A stretch of 64,000 nt of DNA from Clostridia bacterium. Its GTDB lineage: Bacteria > Bacillota > Clostridia > TANB77 > UBA1234. The notes under the pieces are model-generated. The model saw only the letters and a program-made list of their open reading frames with translations, was not told the DNA's origin and made no database searches. Position numbers and translations under genes: made by a program. How positions within the stretch are numbered: the stretch's first letter is position 1; every line of letters starts with the position of its first letter. This document shows positions 35,201 to 44,119 of this stretch, piece by piece. The stretch spans positions 1 through 64,000 of the forward strand of contig CAAEBC010000012.1 in the NCBI GenBank assembly GCA_900753975.1, given 5' to 3'.

Positions 35201-36565
35201 ATGGCATTTGAGGGATTGAGTACAAAACTTCAAGGCATTATTAATAAAATTAAAGGAAAAGCAAGAATTACAGAAGATGATGTTAAAGAAATTACAAGAG
35301 AAGTAAAACTTGCACTTTTAGAGGCAGATGTTAACTATAAAATAGTTAAAGATTTTACAAGCAAAATTAGTGAAAAAGCTTTAGGACAAGATGTTTTAAA
35401 GAGTTTGACACCAGGTCAACAAGTTGTAAAGATAGTTCATGAAGAGTTGGTTGAGCTTTTAGGTAGTAAGGATGAATATTTAAATATTTCTCCAAACCCA
35501 CCTACAGTTATTATGCTTGCAGGTCTTCAAGGTTCTGGTAAAACAACTATGGCTGGTAAGCTTGCAAATATGCTTAGAAAAAGTGGTAAAAAGCCTATAA
35601 TGGTAGCTTGCGATATCTACAGACCAGCAGCTATAGACCAATTAGAGGTTATAGGAAAACAACTTAATATTCCTGTTTATTCTGACAGAGAAAACAAGGA
35701 TGTTGTAGAAATTGCAAAAGCTGCTTTTAAAGAGGCTAATTCAAAATTGTATGATGTAATAATCTTAGATACAGCAGGTCGTTTGCATATAGATGAGACT
35801 TTGATGGATGAGCTTAAGAGATTAAAAGAGTTTGCAAAACCACATGAAGTCCTACTTGTAGTTGATGCCATGACAGGTCAAGATGCTGTAAATGTTTCTC
35901 AAAGCTTTAACGAAAAGCTTGGCATTGATGGCGTTATCATAACTAAGTTAGATGGTGATACAAGAGGTGGTGCTGCACTTTCAGTAAAATCTGTTACTGG
36001 TAAGCCAATTAAATTTATTGGTACTGGTGAGAAGATGAATGACATCGAAGTTTTCCATCCAGATAGAATGGCTACTAGAATTCTTGGAATGGGTGATGTG
36101 CTTACACTTATAGAAAAAGCTGAAGAAGCTTTTGATGAAGAGGAAGCAGAGAAGATTGAAAAGTCTATTAGAAAACAGACTTTTACACTTCAAAATTACC
36201 TAGACCAATTAAAACAAATCAAAAGACTTGGTTCTATGAAAGCTATTTTAGGCATGATTGGTATCGATGAAAAAGCATTAGAAAATTCTGAAGCTGCTGA
36301 AAAACAATTTAGATTATCTGAAGCAATAATTCAATCTATGACTTTAAAAGAAAGAAATAATCCAGATATTTTAAATGGTAGTCGTAGAAGAAGAATTGCA
36401 GCTGGTGCAGGCACAACAGTTCAAGAAGTTAATAGATTTATTAAACAATATAATGATACAAAAATGATGATGAAGAAAGTTATGAATAATAAAGGTGCTA
36501 TTAACAAAATGATTGCTAGAGCTGAAAAAGGTGGACTAAATATTAAAGACTTAAAGAAACAATAA
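35201..36565 (+). CDS. ffh: Signal recognition particle GTPase Ffh
   Basis: The 454-residue protein has the N domain (1-85), a G domain with Walker A AGLQGSGKTT (about 106-115), DTAGR and TKLDGDTRGGAALS, and a methionine-rich M domain from about 325 (LGSMKAILGMIG, GSRRRRIAAGAGTTVQEVN, MMMKKVMNNKGAINKMIARA) that binds SRP RNA and signal peptides. It targets membrane proteins to the translocase through FtsY. AGAGGGTG precedes the ATG. Confidence 0.97.
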   Translation: MAFEGLSTKLQGIINKIKGKARITEDDVKEITREVKLALLEADVNYKIVKDFTSKISEKALGQDVLKSLTPGQQVVKIVHEELVELLGSKDEYLNISPNPPTVIMLAGLQGSGKTTMAGKLANMLRKSGKKPIMVACDIYRPAAIDQLEVIGKQLNIPVYSDRENKDVVEIAKAAFKEANSKLYDVIILDTAGRLHIDETLMDELKRLKEFAKPHEVLLVVDAMTGQDAVNVSQSFNEKLGIDGVIITKLDGDTRGGAALSVKSVTGKPIKFIGTGEKMNDIEVFHPDRMATRILGMGDVLTLIEKAEEAFDEEEAEKIEKSIRKQTFTLQNYLDQLKQIKRLGSMKAILGMIGIDEKALENSEAAEKQFRLSEAIIQSMTLKERNNPDILNGSRRRRIAAGAGTTVQEVNRFIKQYNDTKMMMKKVMNNKGAINKMIARAEKGGLNIKDLKKQ

Positions 36566-36619
36566 TATAGATTTTAATTTTTATTTATATAGATAGTTAT
36601 GTTTAAGGAGGTGAAATAT

Positions 36620-36856
36620 ATGGTAAAAATCAGACTTAGAAGAGATGGCGCAAAGAAAGCACCATATTACAAAATTGTTGTTGCAGATTCTAGATATCCA
36701 AGAGATGGCAGATTTATAGAAGAAATTGGAGCTTATGATCCACTAAAAGAACCTGTTATGATTAAACTTGATACAGAAAAGTATGAGGCTTGGGTAAAAA
36801 ACGGTGCTAGACCTACAGATAAGGTAAGAGCATTATTTAACAAAGTTTCTAAATAA
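36620..36856 (+). CDS. rpsP: Ribosomal protein S16
   Basis: The 78-residue protein starts [20 protein letters not shown] and contains [20 protein letters not shown], both signatures of S16. The ATG at 36620 lies six bases after AAGGAGGTG; an upstream in-frame ATG at 36599 lies before this ribosome site. It is part of the conserved ffh-rpsP-khpA-rimM-trmD-rplS block. Confidence 0.97.
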   Translation: MVKIRLRRDGAKKAPYYKIVVADSRYPRDGRFIEEIGAYDPLKEPVMIKLDTEKYEAWVKNGARPTDKVRALFNKVSK

Positions 36857-36868
36857 GGAGGAATTAGT

Positions 36869-37099
36869 ATGAAAGAAATGCTAGAAATTCTTGTTAAGAA
36901 CTTGGTTGATAATCCTGATGCTATAGAAATCTCAGAAAAAGTAGATGGAAAGGCTATAGATTTAGAATTAAAAGTCGATCCTCAAGATATGGGAAAGGTT
37001 ATTGGCAGACAGGGAAAAATTGCAAAAGCAATTAGAGTTCTTATGAAAGCTTATGCTGTAAAAGAAAACAAAAAAGTAAATGTAGAAATCATTGGCTAA
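36869..37099 (+). CDS. khpA: KH-domain RNA-binding protein KhpA
   Basis: The 76-residue single type II KH domain contains the RNA-binding loop GKVIGRQGKIAKAIR (about residues 47-61). KhpA works with KhpB/Jag as an RNA chaperone in many Firmicutes. It lies 12 bases after rpsP with AAGGAGG. Confidence 0.95.
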   Translation: MKEMLEILVKNLVDNPDAIEISEKVDGKAIDLELKVDPQDMGKVIGRQGKIAKAIRVLMKAYAVKENKKVNVEIIG

Positions 37100-37111
37100 A
37101 GGAGTTTTTTG

Positions 37112-37621
37112 ATGGTTGAATATTTTGATATTGGCTATATTTCCAATACGCATGCCTTAAAAGGTGAGGTAAAAGTTAGACCTTATACAGATGATAGCAA
37201 GCGATTTGGAAAATTAAAAAAAGTTCTTGTTGATTTTAATGGTAATTTAGTTTCTTATGATATCGAACAAGTTAGATATCAGCAAGATATGGTGCTTTTA
37301 AAATTAAAGACGATTGATTCTATAGAACAAGCAGAAAAGCTAAAAAATCATTACATAAAAATTCCGAGGAGTGAGGCTAAATCACTAGAAGACGGAGAAT
37401 ATTTTATTGCCGACCTTATCGGCTGCGAGGTATATGAAAATGAACTAATTGGTGTTCTTGATGATATATTTACAGCTGGTGCGGGTGATGTTTATGTAAT
37501 AAAAAGAAAAGGCAAAAAAGATTTACTTTTGCCAGCTTTATCTTCAGTAATAAAAAATGTGGATATAGAAGGTAGGAGAATAGATGTGGAAATACCTAGG
37601 GGGCTTGATGATGAGGTTTGA
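37112..37621 (+). CDS. rimM: Ribosome maturation factor RimM
   Basis: The 169-residue protein has an N-terminal beta-barrel (IGYISNTHALKGEVKVRPYTDD) and a C-terminal PRC barrel (YFIADLIGCEVYENELIGVL, VYVIKRKGKKDLLLPAL). It assists 30S head assembly and binds S19. The ATG at 37112 fits AAAGGAG; a TTG one codon earlier is also in frame. The last 11 bases overlap trmD. Confidence 0.95.
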   Translation: MVEYFDIGYISNTHALKGEVKVRPYTDDSKRFGKLKKVLVDFNGNLVSYDIEQVRYQQDMVLLKLKTIDSIEQAEKLKNHYIKIPRSEAKSLEDGEYFIADLIGCEVYENELIGVLDDIFTAGAGDVYVIKRKGKKDLLLPALSSVIKNVDIEGRRIDVEIPRGLDDEV

Positions 37622-38282
37622 TGTACTTACACTTTTTCCTGAAATGTTTGCTCCAGTAGAGCAAAGTATAATAGGAAGAGCTGAGAAGAATAATTTAATT
37701 GAACTAAATCTTATAAACTTTAGAGAATTTTCCAAAGACAAGCAAAAGCATGTTGATGACTGCCCTTATGGTGGTGGTGCTGGCATGGTAATTAAGCCAG
37801 ATGTTATATATGATGCATATAGGTCTATTGTAGATAAGCTTGACTACAAGCCAAAACTTATTTACCTTACACCTCAAGGAAAAGTATTTAATCAGAAAAT
37901 GGCAAGAGAACTTGCAAATGAAAAGCACTTAATATTACTTTGTGGTCACTATGAAGGTATTGACCAGAGAGTATTAGATAAAGTGGTTGATGAAGAAATT
38001 TCGATTGGAGATTATGTATTAACTGGTGGAGAATTGCCTGCAATGGTACTTATAGATGCTATTAGTAGAAATATTGATGGTGTTTTAGATGATGAATCAT
38101 TAGTAGATGAATCTTTTAATAATTATTTATTAGAGTATCCACAATACACTAGACCAGAAATTTTTATGGGTGAAAGAGTTCCAGAAGTTTTGCTTTCGGG
38201 ACATCATGCAAATATTGAAAAATGGAGACGTGAGAAGTCATTAGAGATTACAAAAAAGAAACGTCCAGATTTAATAAAGTAA
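37611..38282 (+). CDS. trmD: tRNA (guanine-N1-37) methyltransferase TrmD
   Basis: The 223-residue SPOUT enzyme makes m1G37, which prevents frameshifting. It has PYGGGAGMVIKPDVI, the knot motifs LLCGHYEGIDQRVLD and SIGDYVLTGGELPAM, and the catalytic Asp region DDESFNN-like (DESFNNYLLEYPQYTRP). The ATG at 37611 is seven bases after AGGGGG, inside the end of rimM, so translation is coupled. A second ATG one codon before is possible. Confidence 0.97.
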   Translation: MRFDVLTLFPEMFAPVEQSIIGRAEKNNLIELNLINFREFSKDKQKHVDDCPYGGGAGMVIKPDVIYDAYRSIVDKLDYKPKLIYLTPQGKVFNQKMARELANEKHLILLCGHYEGIDQRVLDKVVDEEISIGDYVLTGGELPAMVLIDAISRNIDGVLDDESLVDESFNNYLLEYPQYTRPEIFMGERVPEVLLSGHHANIEKWRREKSLEITKKKRPDLIK

Positions 38283-38316
38283 GTTTGAAACTTAAAAGAA
38301 AGGAGAAATATAAACA

Positions 38317-38691
38317 ATGGATAAGATTAAGGCTATTGAAAATGAACAACTTAGAGAAAACAAATTAGACTTAAATATTGGTGATACAGTTAAAGTATAT
38401 TGCAAAATTAAAGAAGGTAATAGAGAAAGAATTCAAATATTTGAAGGAACTATTATCAAAAAACAACGTGGTGGAGCAAATGAAACATTTACTGTAAGAA
38501 GAGTTGCTTATGGTACAGGTGTTGAAAGAACTTTCCCAGTTAACTCACCAAAGGTTGAAAAAGTTGAAGTTGTTAGAAAAGGTAAAGTTAGAAGAGCTAA
38601 ACTTTACTATCTAAGAGATAGAGTTGGTAAAGCTACTAAAGTTAAAGAAGATATCGTAGCTAGAAACCAAGCAGCTGAAGATGCTGAATAA
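38317..38691 (+). CDS. rplS: Ribosomal protein L19
   Basis: The 124-residue L19 contains the signatures [58 protein letters not shown] and [18 protein letters not shown]. It closes the translation block and is followed by a terminator. GAAAGGAG precedes the ATG. Confidence 0.97.
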   Translation: MDKIKAIENEQLRENKLDLNIGDTVKVYCKIKEGNRERIQIFEGTIIKKQRGGANETFTVRRVAYGTGVERTFPVNSPKVEKVEVVRKGKVRRAKLYYLRDRVGKATKVKEDIVARNQAAEDAE

Positions 38692-38696
38692 TATTT

Positions 38697-38735
38697 TGAG
38701 ATGTAGGACTTTAAGTTTTACATCTCAATTTTTTT
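38697..38735 (+). terminator. Terminator after rplS
   Basis: TTGAGATGTA pairs with TACATCTCAA and is followed by T. Confidence 0.85.
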
Positions 38736-38796
38736 AATTATAGATATATGATTAAAATTTTTGTGTAAAATAAATTAGATTATAAAAAGTAATAAT

Positions 38797-38828
38797 AAAA
38801 AATGCGTGAAATTTTTCACGCATTTTTT
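38797..38828 (-). terminator. Terminator of paralogue 1 (duplicated with 40185-40218)
   Basis: AAAAAATGCGTGAAA pairs with TTTCACGCATTTTTT. It lies about 65 bases past the stop of the minus-strand gene at 38892, and an almost identical hairpin stands at the same relative place after the second paralogue. Confidence 0.85.
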
Positions 38829-38891
38829 TACTAACTAATTAAAGTTAGAGGTGAATCATTAAATCGAGTCGATAAAAATTCCAGACTTTTT

Positions 38892-40022
38892 CTATTCTTC
38901 TGACTCTAATAAGCATTCACGGCAAAATTTCTTACTACTGGTGAGATCGTAAATAGGTCCAAGAATAGAGAGAAGTACGGAATAGAGTAAAATGCCATGT
39001 TTTTTTAGAAGGTAAGGCAGTTTGCTCATGAAACGGTCATAAGCTTTGCTAGATCTAAAAAAGTCATTAAAGATATCGTTATCAACCAGCTCCAAAATAT
39101 CGTCATCAGAGTGCATATTGTCAATATAACGAACAATCTCGTCGGTATTATCGTCGATAGCTTGATTTACAAGTTCGGGGAAAACTTCAAAGTTTTCAAC
39201 CATAAAATCACAAGTATCAAAAAAGATACCATAGGTTTCAGGAATATCCAAAATTTTTCTAGCATATTTTCTGACATTTTCAAAGTAATATCCTTGATAT
39301 CTTTCGAGATCTGATATTGGCCTCAAGAAATCATCAATCAGGTCAAAATCATCATCAACGTAGATTTCGATATCACTTTCGGATTCATTTATCATAATTT
39401 CGAGCATATATTCGTACACGGCAGGTGCAAGCTCTGGATACAGTTTAGTAAAATTTATATAGTCATCAAAGTCTCTGCAACTAAACAGATACATAATGTT
39501 CCTAAAATACTTAGGCAGTTCCTTTCGCCAAGAGCTATAAATGCCAAGATATTTAATATCTTCAAAGTAAAGATCGTCCACAAATTCATCAAAATTCGCA
39601 AGTACTGCCTCTTCCAAAAGGTTGTCAGGCAAATGAGTCATCATATAGCTAAAAAGCGAATGACCAAATGCTTCTACGGTATCATAAATTTGATGTTCAT
39701 AGTACTTTTGAGTAAGTAAGCTAATAAGTGAAATGGCAGCTTCTTCATCCAGAAGAGAAATATTCCGACAGACAGCATCGCATACTGTAAAGAACGTTCC
39801 ATCAAATTCGGCAGTACAGCAATTATCAAAGAATGTTACAAAGGAAGCTTGAACAATCGTAAAAGGATAAGTGTCAAAGAGCTTTATAATGAAAGCATCA
39901 AGTTTCTTATACCTGATGGCTCTCTTAAGCTTTCTAAGAAAAGTTTTATTGTCAGTAATTACTTCGCTTAAAAGGTGATCATGGCCTTTCATGTGAGTCG
40001 AATACGAAGACTTGAAGTTCAT
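38892..40022 (-). CDS. Hypothetical protein, tandem paralogue 1
   Basis: The 376-residue soluble protein is mainly helical and strongly acidic, with unusually many Asp, Phe and Tyr. It is clearly related to the next gene: both share TFFTVCDAVCRNIS or TFFTVCDAICRNIS, NLLEEAVLANFD-like LLEEAVLANFD, LYPELAPAVYEY or IYPELTPAVYEY, DDDFDLIDDFLRP and DLERYQGYYF. I do not recognise the family. There is no signal peptide and no convincing membrane helix. GGAGG sits nine bases before the ATG. Codon use looks slightly richer in G and C than neighbouring genes, hinting at transfer. Confidence 0.75.
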   Translation of the reverse strand: MNFKSSYSTHMKGHDHLLSEVITDNKTFLRKLKRAIRYKKLDAFIIKLFDTYPFTIVQASFVTFFDNCCTAEFDGTFFTVCDAVCRNISLLDEEAAISLISLLTQKYYEHQIYDTVEAFGHSLFSYMMTHLPDNLLEEAVLANFDEFVDDLYFEDIKYLGIYSSWRKELPKYFRNIMYLFSCRDFDDYINFTKLYPELAPAVYEYMLEIMINESESDIEIYVDDDFDLIDDFLRPISDLERYQGYYFENVRKYARKILDIPETYGIFFDTCDFMVENFEVFPELVNQAIDDNTDEIVRYIDNMHSDDDILELVDNDIFNDFFRSSKAYDRFMSKLPYLLKKHGILLYSVLLSILGPIYDLTSSKKFCRECLLESEE

Positions 40023-40074
40023 GTTATTCCCTCCTTTTTAATTGTAAAAGAGTTTCAAATATTTTAGTGACGTA

Positions 40075-40103
40075 ATTTTATCATATTTACATAAAATCGT
40101 CAA
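40075..40103 (-). promoter_or_regulatory. Promoter of paralogue 1
   Basis: On the minus strand TTGACG (40103-40098) and TAAAAT (40080-40075) have a 17-base spacer. The 30 bases and the roughly 60-base leader are nearly identical to those of paralogue 2. Confidence 0.75.
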
Positions 40104-40184
40104 GTAATTACAACTGTAATGAAAATAGAATCTTAATTTCTAAAGTAAATCCCAGATTTTAAGCAAGTTGAATTTAGTCTAAAT

Positions 40185-40218
40185 AAAAAAATGCGTGAAA
40201 AATTTCACGCATTTTTTT
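40185..40218 (-). terminator. Terminator of paralogue 2
   Basis: AAAAAAATGCGTGAAA pairs with TTTCACGCATTTTTTT, nearly the same as the hairpin after paralogue 1. Confidence 0.85.
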
Positions 40219-40233
40219 ATTAACTAAGTAAAC

Positions 40234-41412
40234 TTAGAGAGTCAAATCATCGGATGAACCAATAGAAATTTCGGCTTTTTCTTCTTTCACTTCTTCCTGC
40301 GGAAAGTATTCACGGCAAAGCCACTCACTAGTGGTAAGCTCGTAAATAGGCCCGAAATGAACGAGAAGCACAGCATAAAGCATGATGCCACAAGTCATAA
40401 GAAGACTGGGAAGATTGTCCATGAATCGATTGTAAGCTCTACTGCAAGTACAAAAGTCATCCAAAGTCTCGTTCAGAAAAGACTGCATATCGCTGATGGA
40501 ATGACTTTCGTTAATATAGCGAACATAATCATCAGTTTCATTGTCGATAAACTCATTAACCAATTCTGGGGAAATGCCAAAGTTTTCGATAAGAAAATCG
40601 CCAGCAGCGTACATTATGGCATAGTTATCGGCATAATCCAAGATTTCTTTTGCATACTTTCTGACACTTGCAAAGTAATATCCTTGATATTTTTCAAGAT
40701 CTGACATAGGTCTCAAGAAATCATCAATCAAGTCAAAATCATCATCAAAAATGATATTGACTGGGTCTTCAGACTTGTCGAGCATGGCTTCAAGGACGTA
40801 CTCATATACTGCAGGTGTAAGTTCTGGATAAATACTTGTAAAATTTACATAGCTTTTAAAGTTTTCATCGACAAACAGTTCCATGAGCTTTCGGAAATAT
40901 CTAGGAATTTCCAAACGCCAAGAATTATAAGTACCAATATACTTAACATCATCAATAAAAAGTTCGTTCATAACATTATCGAAATTTGCAAGCACCGCTT
41001 CTTCGAGAAGAGTTACAGGCAAGTGATTCATGAGATAGTCAAGAAACGAATCATTGATGGCTTCGGCAGTGTTATAAATTTGTTGCTCATAGTACTTCTT
41101 GGTAAACATGCAAACGAACGAAATTGCAACTTTCTCATCAAGATGAGAAATGTTACGACAGATGGCATCACATACTGTGAAGAAAGTTCCTTCAAATTCA
41201 GTAGTGCGACAACTATCAAAGAAAGTCTCAAATGAAGTCTGTGCAGACGGAAAAGGATAATTGTCAAAGATGTTTACGATGAAAGCATCAAGAGTATTAT
41301 TTTTGATAGCTTTCTTAAGCTCTTTGAGAAAAGTGTGATCGTCCATCATTGTTTCTTTCAGAGTAGTGTCGTAGCTTTTTTTGTGAGTCGCACGGAACAA
41401 CTTAAAGTTCAT
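40234..41412 (-). CDS. Hypothetical protein, tandem paralogue 2
   Basis: The 392-residue protein is homologous along its length to paralogue 1, at about half identity by eye. It differs by an extended acidic C-terminal tail (EEVKEEKAEISIGSSDDLTL). Cysteines and aromatic residues in the shared blocks are conserved (TVCDAICRNIS, GPIYELTTSEWLCREYF). The function is unknown. Its own promoter, leader and terminator are duplicated with paralogue 1, so the whole transcription unit was duplicated in tandem and then diverged. Confidence 0.75.
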   Translation of the reverse strand: MNFKLFRATHKKSYDTTLKETMMDDHTFLKELKKAIKNNTLDAFIVNIFDNYPFPSAQTSFETFFDSCRTTEFEGTFFTVCDAICRNISHLDEKVAISFVCMFTKKYYEQQIYNTAEAINDSFLDYLMNHLPVTLLEEAVLANFDNVMNELFIDDVKYIGTYNSWRLEIPRYFRKLMELFVDENFKSYVNFTSIYPELTPAVYEYVLEAMLDKSEDPVNIIFDDDFDLIDDFLRPMSDLEKYQGYYFASVRKYAKEILDYADNYAIMYAAGDFLIENFGISPELVNEFIDNETDDYVRYINESHSISDMQSFLNETLDDFCTCSRAYNRFMDNLPSLLMTCGIMLYAVLLVHFGPIYELTTSEWLCREYFPQEEVKEEKAEISIGSSDDLTL

Positions 41413-41464
41413 GAGATTACCTCCTTTTTAATTGTAAAAGAGTGCAAAATATTCCAACGACGTC

Positions 41465-41493
41465 ATTTTATCATATTTACATAAAACCGTCAA
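41465..41493 (-). promoter_or_regulatory. Promoter of paralogue 2
   Basis: On the minus strand TTGACG (41493-41488) and TAAAAT (41470-41465), spacer 17, matching the paralogue 1 promoter almost base for base. Confidence 0.75.
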
Positions 41494-41531
41494 GCTATTA
41501 ATTATGCAAAAAAATTCTTAAATAAAAAAAC

Positions 41532-41560
41532 AAAATCCACTAGTAAGCTAAGTGGATTTT
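41532..41560 (-). terminator. Terminator of the radical SAM gene
   Basis: AAAATCCACT pairs with AGTGGATTTT, with a T-run on the minus strand (A-run 41523-41530). Confidence 0.8.
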
Positions 41561-41588
41561 TGAATACAAAAAGATTGAAAATCAAAAA

Positions 41589-42362
41589 TTAGAATTGTAA
41601 TTTGTAGGTACATTTTTTACATAGTTCCTCTGTAACTTTACGATTTCTGAATCCTTTTAGCATATCTTGGGCTCTTTTTGAATTTATAATTTCATCTAAC
41701 CCTTGTAAATAAATATTTCCCAGAGCTATATCGCCATTATTATCTAAACAACATGGTACTAAAGTTCCATCGACTAAAATAGCTATTTGAGAGGAAAGTG
41801 CGTGACAATAGCCACTTTCAGATGTTTCATCATCGTTAATATCTGGCCATTTAAAAATATTCTCTTTTGATAAAAACTTATTTGGTGCTAAAGTAAAATT
41901 TTCTACAGATATATCTAATTTTACATCAAATTCTTTTTCAAGCAAATTAATTGCTTCTGGATTTTGAGCGATATTCCAAATTCTAAAGTTAATGATGCAG
42001 TCATTTATTTTTTTAGCAGTTTCTACGATTTCAGCACTATTCGTAGCATGAAGTGATATATTTATCTGCCTTAAATATTTCGTTATTTGCAAATGATTTT
42101 TTAGTAAAGTTCCATTTGTAGTTAAATTTATTTTAAAGCCTTGCATATTAGCATATTTTACAAACTCATCAAATTTGGGATGTAGTAAAGGTTCGCCTTT
42201 TACATGTAAATAAATATATTCTGTATATCCTTTAATTTTGGATAATATTAACTTAAATTCTTCAAAATTCATAAATCTATTTTCACGATTATGTGGGGGG
42301 CAAAAAGGACAGCTTAAATTGCATACATTTGTTATTTCTATATAAACTCTTTTAAATCTCAT
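41589..42362 (-). CDS. Radical SAM/SPASM-like protein
   Basis: The 257-residue protein has the radical SAM cluster CNLSCPFC (CX3CX2C, residues 13-20), followed by HVKGEPLLHPKFDEFVKYAN with a GEP motif for SAM binding. The C-terminal cysteines CHALSS, VPCCLDNNGD and ELCKKCTYKL suggest an auxiliary iron-sulfur (SPASM-type) cluster. Such proteins often mature peptides or other small substrates. No precursor peptide was identified beside it, so the substrate is unknown. It is monocistronic on the minus strand. Confidence 0.8.
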   Translation of the reverse strand: MRFKRVYIEITNVCNLSCPFCPPHNRENRFMNFEEFKLILSKIKGYTEYIYLHVKGEPLLHPKFDEFVKYANMQGFKINLTTNGTLLKNHLQITKYLRQINISLHATNSAEIVETAKKINDCIINFRIWNIAQNPEAINLLEKEFDVKLDISVENFTLAPNKFLSKENIFKWPDINDDETSESGYCHALSSQIAILVDGTLVPCCLDNNGDIALGNIYLQGLDEIINSKRAQDMLKGFRNRKVTEELCKKCTYKLQF

Positions 42363-42576
42363 ATTAGCTCCTTAATTCTTTATTTTTCAATTCTAAACGC
42401 AACGATAATACCACATATGGTATATAAAATCAAATAAAAGACTACACAAAACGTATTTTGTATGTTAAAATGATACGTGTATACAAAGCTATAATCCAAT
42501 ATAGTTTAGATTTAAAAGTGAAGGAATATTAGGCATTTGTTTGATATTTGCATCACAAAGAAAAGGAGGAATTTAA

Positions 42577-43305
42577 ATGTCAGGACATTCAAAATGGAAT
42601 AACATTAAAAACAAAAAAGAAAAATCTGATGCACAAAGAGGAAAAGTTTTTACAAAACTTGGTAGAGAAATTCTTGTTGCTGTAAAAGAAGGTGGACCTG
42701 ACCCCGCATCTAACTCTAAATTAAAAGATGTTATTGCAAAATGTAAAGCAAATAACATGCCTAATGATAATATAGAAAGAAGTATCAAAAAAGCTGCTGG
42801 AGATGGAAATCTTACTCATTACGAAGATGTTGTATATGAGGGATATGGACCAAATGGTGTTGCAATTATGATAGAAGCTATGACAGATAATAGAAATAGA
42901 ACAGCAAGTGATGTTAGACACATATTAGATAAATTTGGAGGAAACCTTGGTGCTACAGGATCTGTTGGCTGGATGTTTGACAAGAAAGGTGTAATTGTAA
43001 TTGAAAGAAAAGCTACTTCTCTTAATGAAGAAGAACTTATGATGGAAGCTTTAGAAGCAGGAGCAGATAATTTTGAGTCTGACGATGAATTTTATGAAAT
43101 AACAACAAAACCAGAAGATTTTTCTGCTGTTAGAGAATATTTAGAAGGAAAAAATATTCCATATATAGAAGCAGAAGTAAAAATGATTCCACAAAATTAT
43201 ACTCATTTGGATGAAGAGCCAGCTAGAAAAATGGAATTGATAATTGAAAAAATGGAAGATTTAGATGACGTTCAAGAAGTTTGGCATAATTGGGACGAAG
43301 AATAA
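42577..43305 (+). CDS. YebC/PmpR-family protein
   Basis: The 242-residue protein starts with the invariant MSGHSKWNNIKNKKEKSDAQ and contains TKLGREILVAVKEGGPDP and PNGVAIMIEAMTDNRNRTA. The family was long described as a transcriptional regulator, and recent work links it to translation of proline stretches. It opens a four-gene operon with a small membrane protein, dtd and an E2-like protein. AAAGGAGG precedes the ATG. Confidence 0.95.
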   Translation: MSGHSKWNNIKNKKEKSDAQRGKVFTKLGREILVAVKEGGPDPASNSKLKDVIAKCKANNMPNDNIERSIKKAAGDGNLTHYEDVVYEGYGPNGVAIMIEAMTDNRNRTASDVRHILDKFGGNLGATGSVGWMFDKKGVIVIERKATSLNEEELMMEALEAGADNFESDDEFYEITTKPEDFSAVREYLEGKNIPYIEAEVKMIPQNYTHLDEEPARKMELIIEKMEDLDDVQEVWHNWDEE

Positions 43306-43319
43306 ATGGAGGTAAATAA

Positions 43320-43634
43320 ATGTCATTAACATCGATACTTGATTTTACAAGTGTACCAGTGTTAGTAGTTTGGATAATTTTATTTTTAGTAGCAAATATT
43401 TGTGGATTAGTTAAAAAGAACAGCTATTTTAGTTTAGTTACGTTAGTTGCTTCACTAGCTTTCTTGATTATACATTTGGATTTAAGTAGTGTATATGAAA
43501 ACTCAAATTTTGCAAATATGATTTTCGACTTTATTTCTATGGCTGTTTCAATTTCAGTATATTTATATATTGACGATATTGAATCGAGGAGAGAGGTAAT
43601 TTCAGAAGTTTTTGAAAATAAATATAAAAAATAA
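43320..43634 (+). CDS. Small membrane protein
   Basis: The 104-residue protein has three hydrophobic helices (about 12-28, 37-52, 65-82) and a charged C-terminal tail (DDIESRREVISEVFENKYKK). I do not recognise a family. It lies 14 bases after yebC and 15 before dtd, so co-expression is likely. GGAGG precedes the ATG. Confidence 0.75.
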   Translation: MSLTSILDFTSVPVLVVWIILFLVANICGLVKKNSYFSLVTLVASLAFLIIHLDLSSVYENSNFANMIFDFISMAVSISVYLYIDDIESRREVISEVFENKYKK

Positions 43635-43649
43635 TTAGGATGTGTTAAA

Positions 43650-44108
43650 ATGAAAGCATTAGTGCAGCGTGTTTTAAAATCAGAGTTAAAAATAGAAGGA
43701 AAAGAACATTCAAAAATAGGAAAAGGACTTATAGTATTTTTAGGTGTCACACATGATGATACAGAATTAGAAGCTAAAGTTCTTGCAGAGAAAATCTGTA
43801 AGCTTAGAATTTTTGAAGATGAAAATGACAAAATGAATTTAGCTATAAAGGATGTAAATGGTGAGTTACATATAATTTCACAATTTACTTTATATGCAGA
43901 TTGTCATCATGGAAATAGACCTAGTTTTATAAATGCCGCAAAACCAGAGATTGCAAACGAATTATATGAAAAGTTTATATCATTTTGCAAAGAAGAATCT
44001 GGATTAAATGTTGAGACAGGTGTTTTTGGCGCAGATATGAAAATTGATTATATAAATGACGGACCGATAACGATTATGTTGGAATGTACTAAAGGAAAAA
44101 TCTTGTAA
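43650..44108 (+). CDS. dtd: D-aminoacyl-tRNA deacylase
   Basis: DTD removes D-amino acids (and glycine from tRNA-Ala) to proofread charging. The 152-residue protein has the active-site SQFTLYAD (about residues 77-84) and the cross-subunit motif NDGPITI (about 139-145), the NxGPx-type loop. It belongs to the yebC operon. Confidence 0.95.
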   Translation: MKALVQRVLKSELKIEGKEHSKIGKGLIVFLGVTHDDTELEAKVLAEKICKLRIFEDENDKMNLAIKDVNGELHIISQFTLYADCHHGNRPSFINAAKPEIANELYEKFISFCKEESGLNVETGVFGADMKIDYINDGPITIMLECTKGKIL

Positions 44109-44119
44109 GGGGGAAAAAT

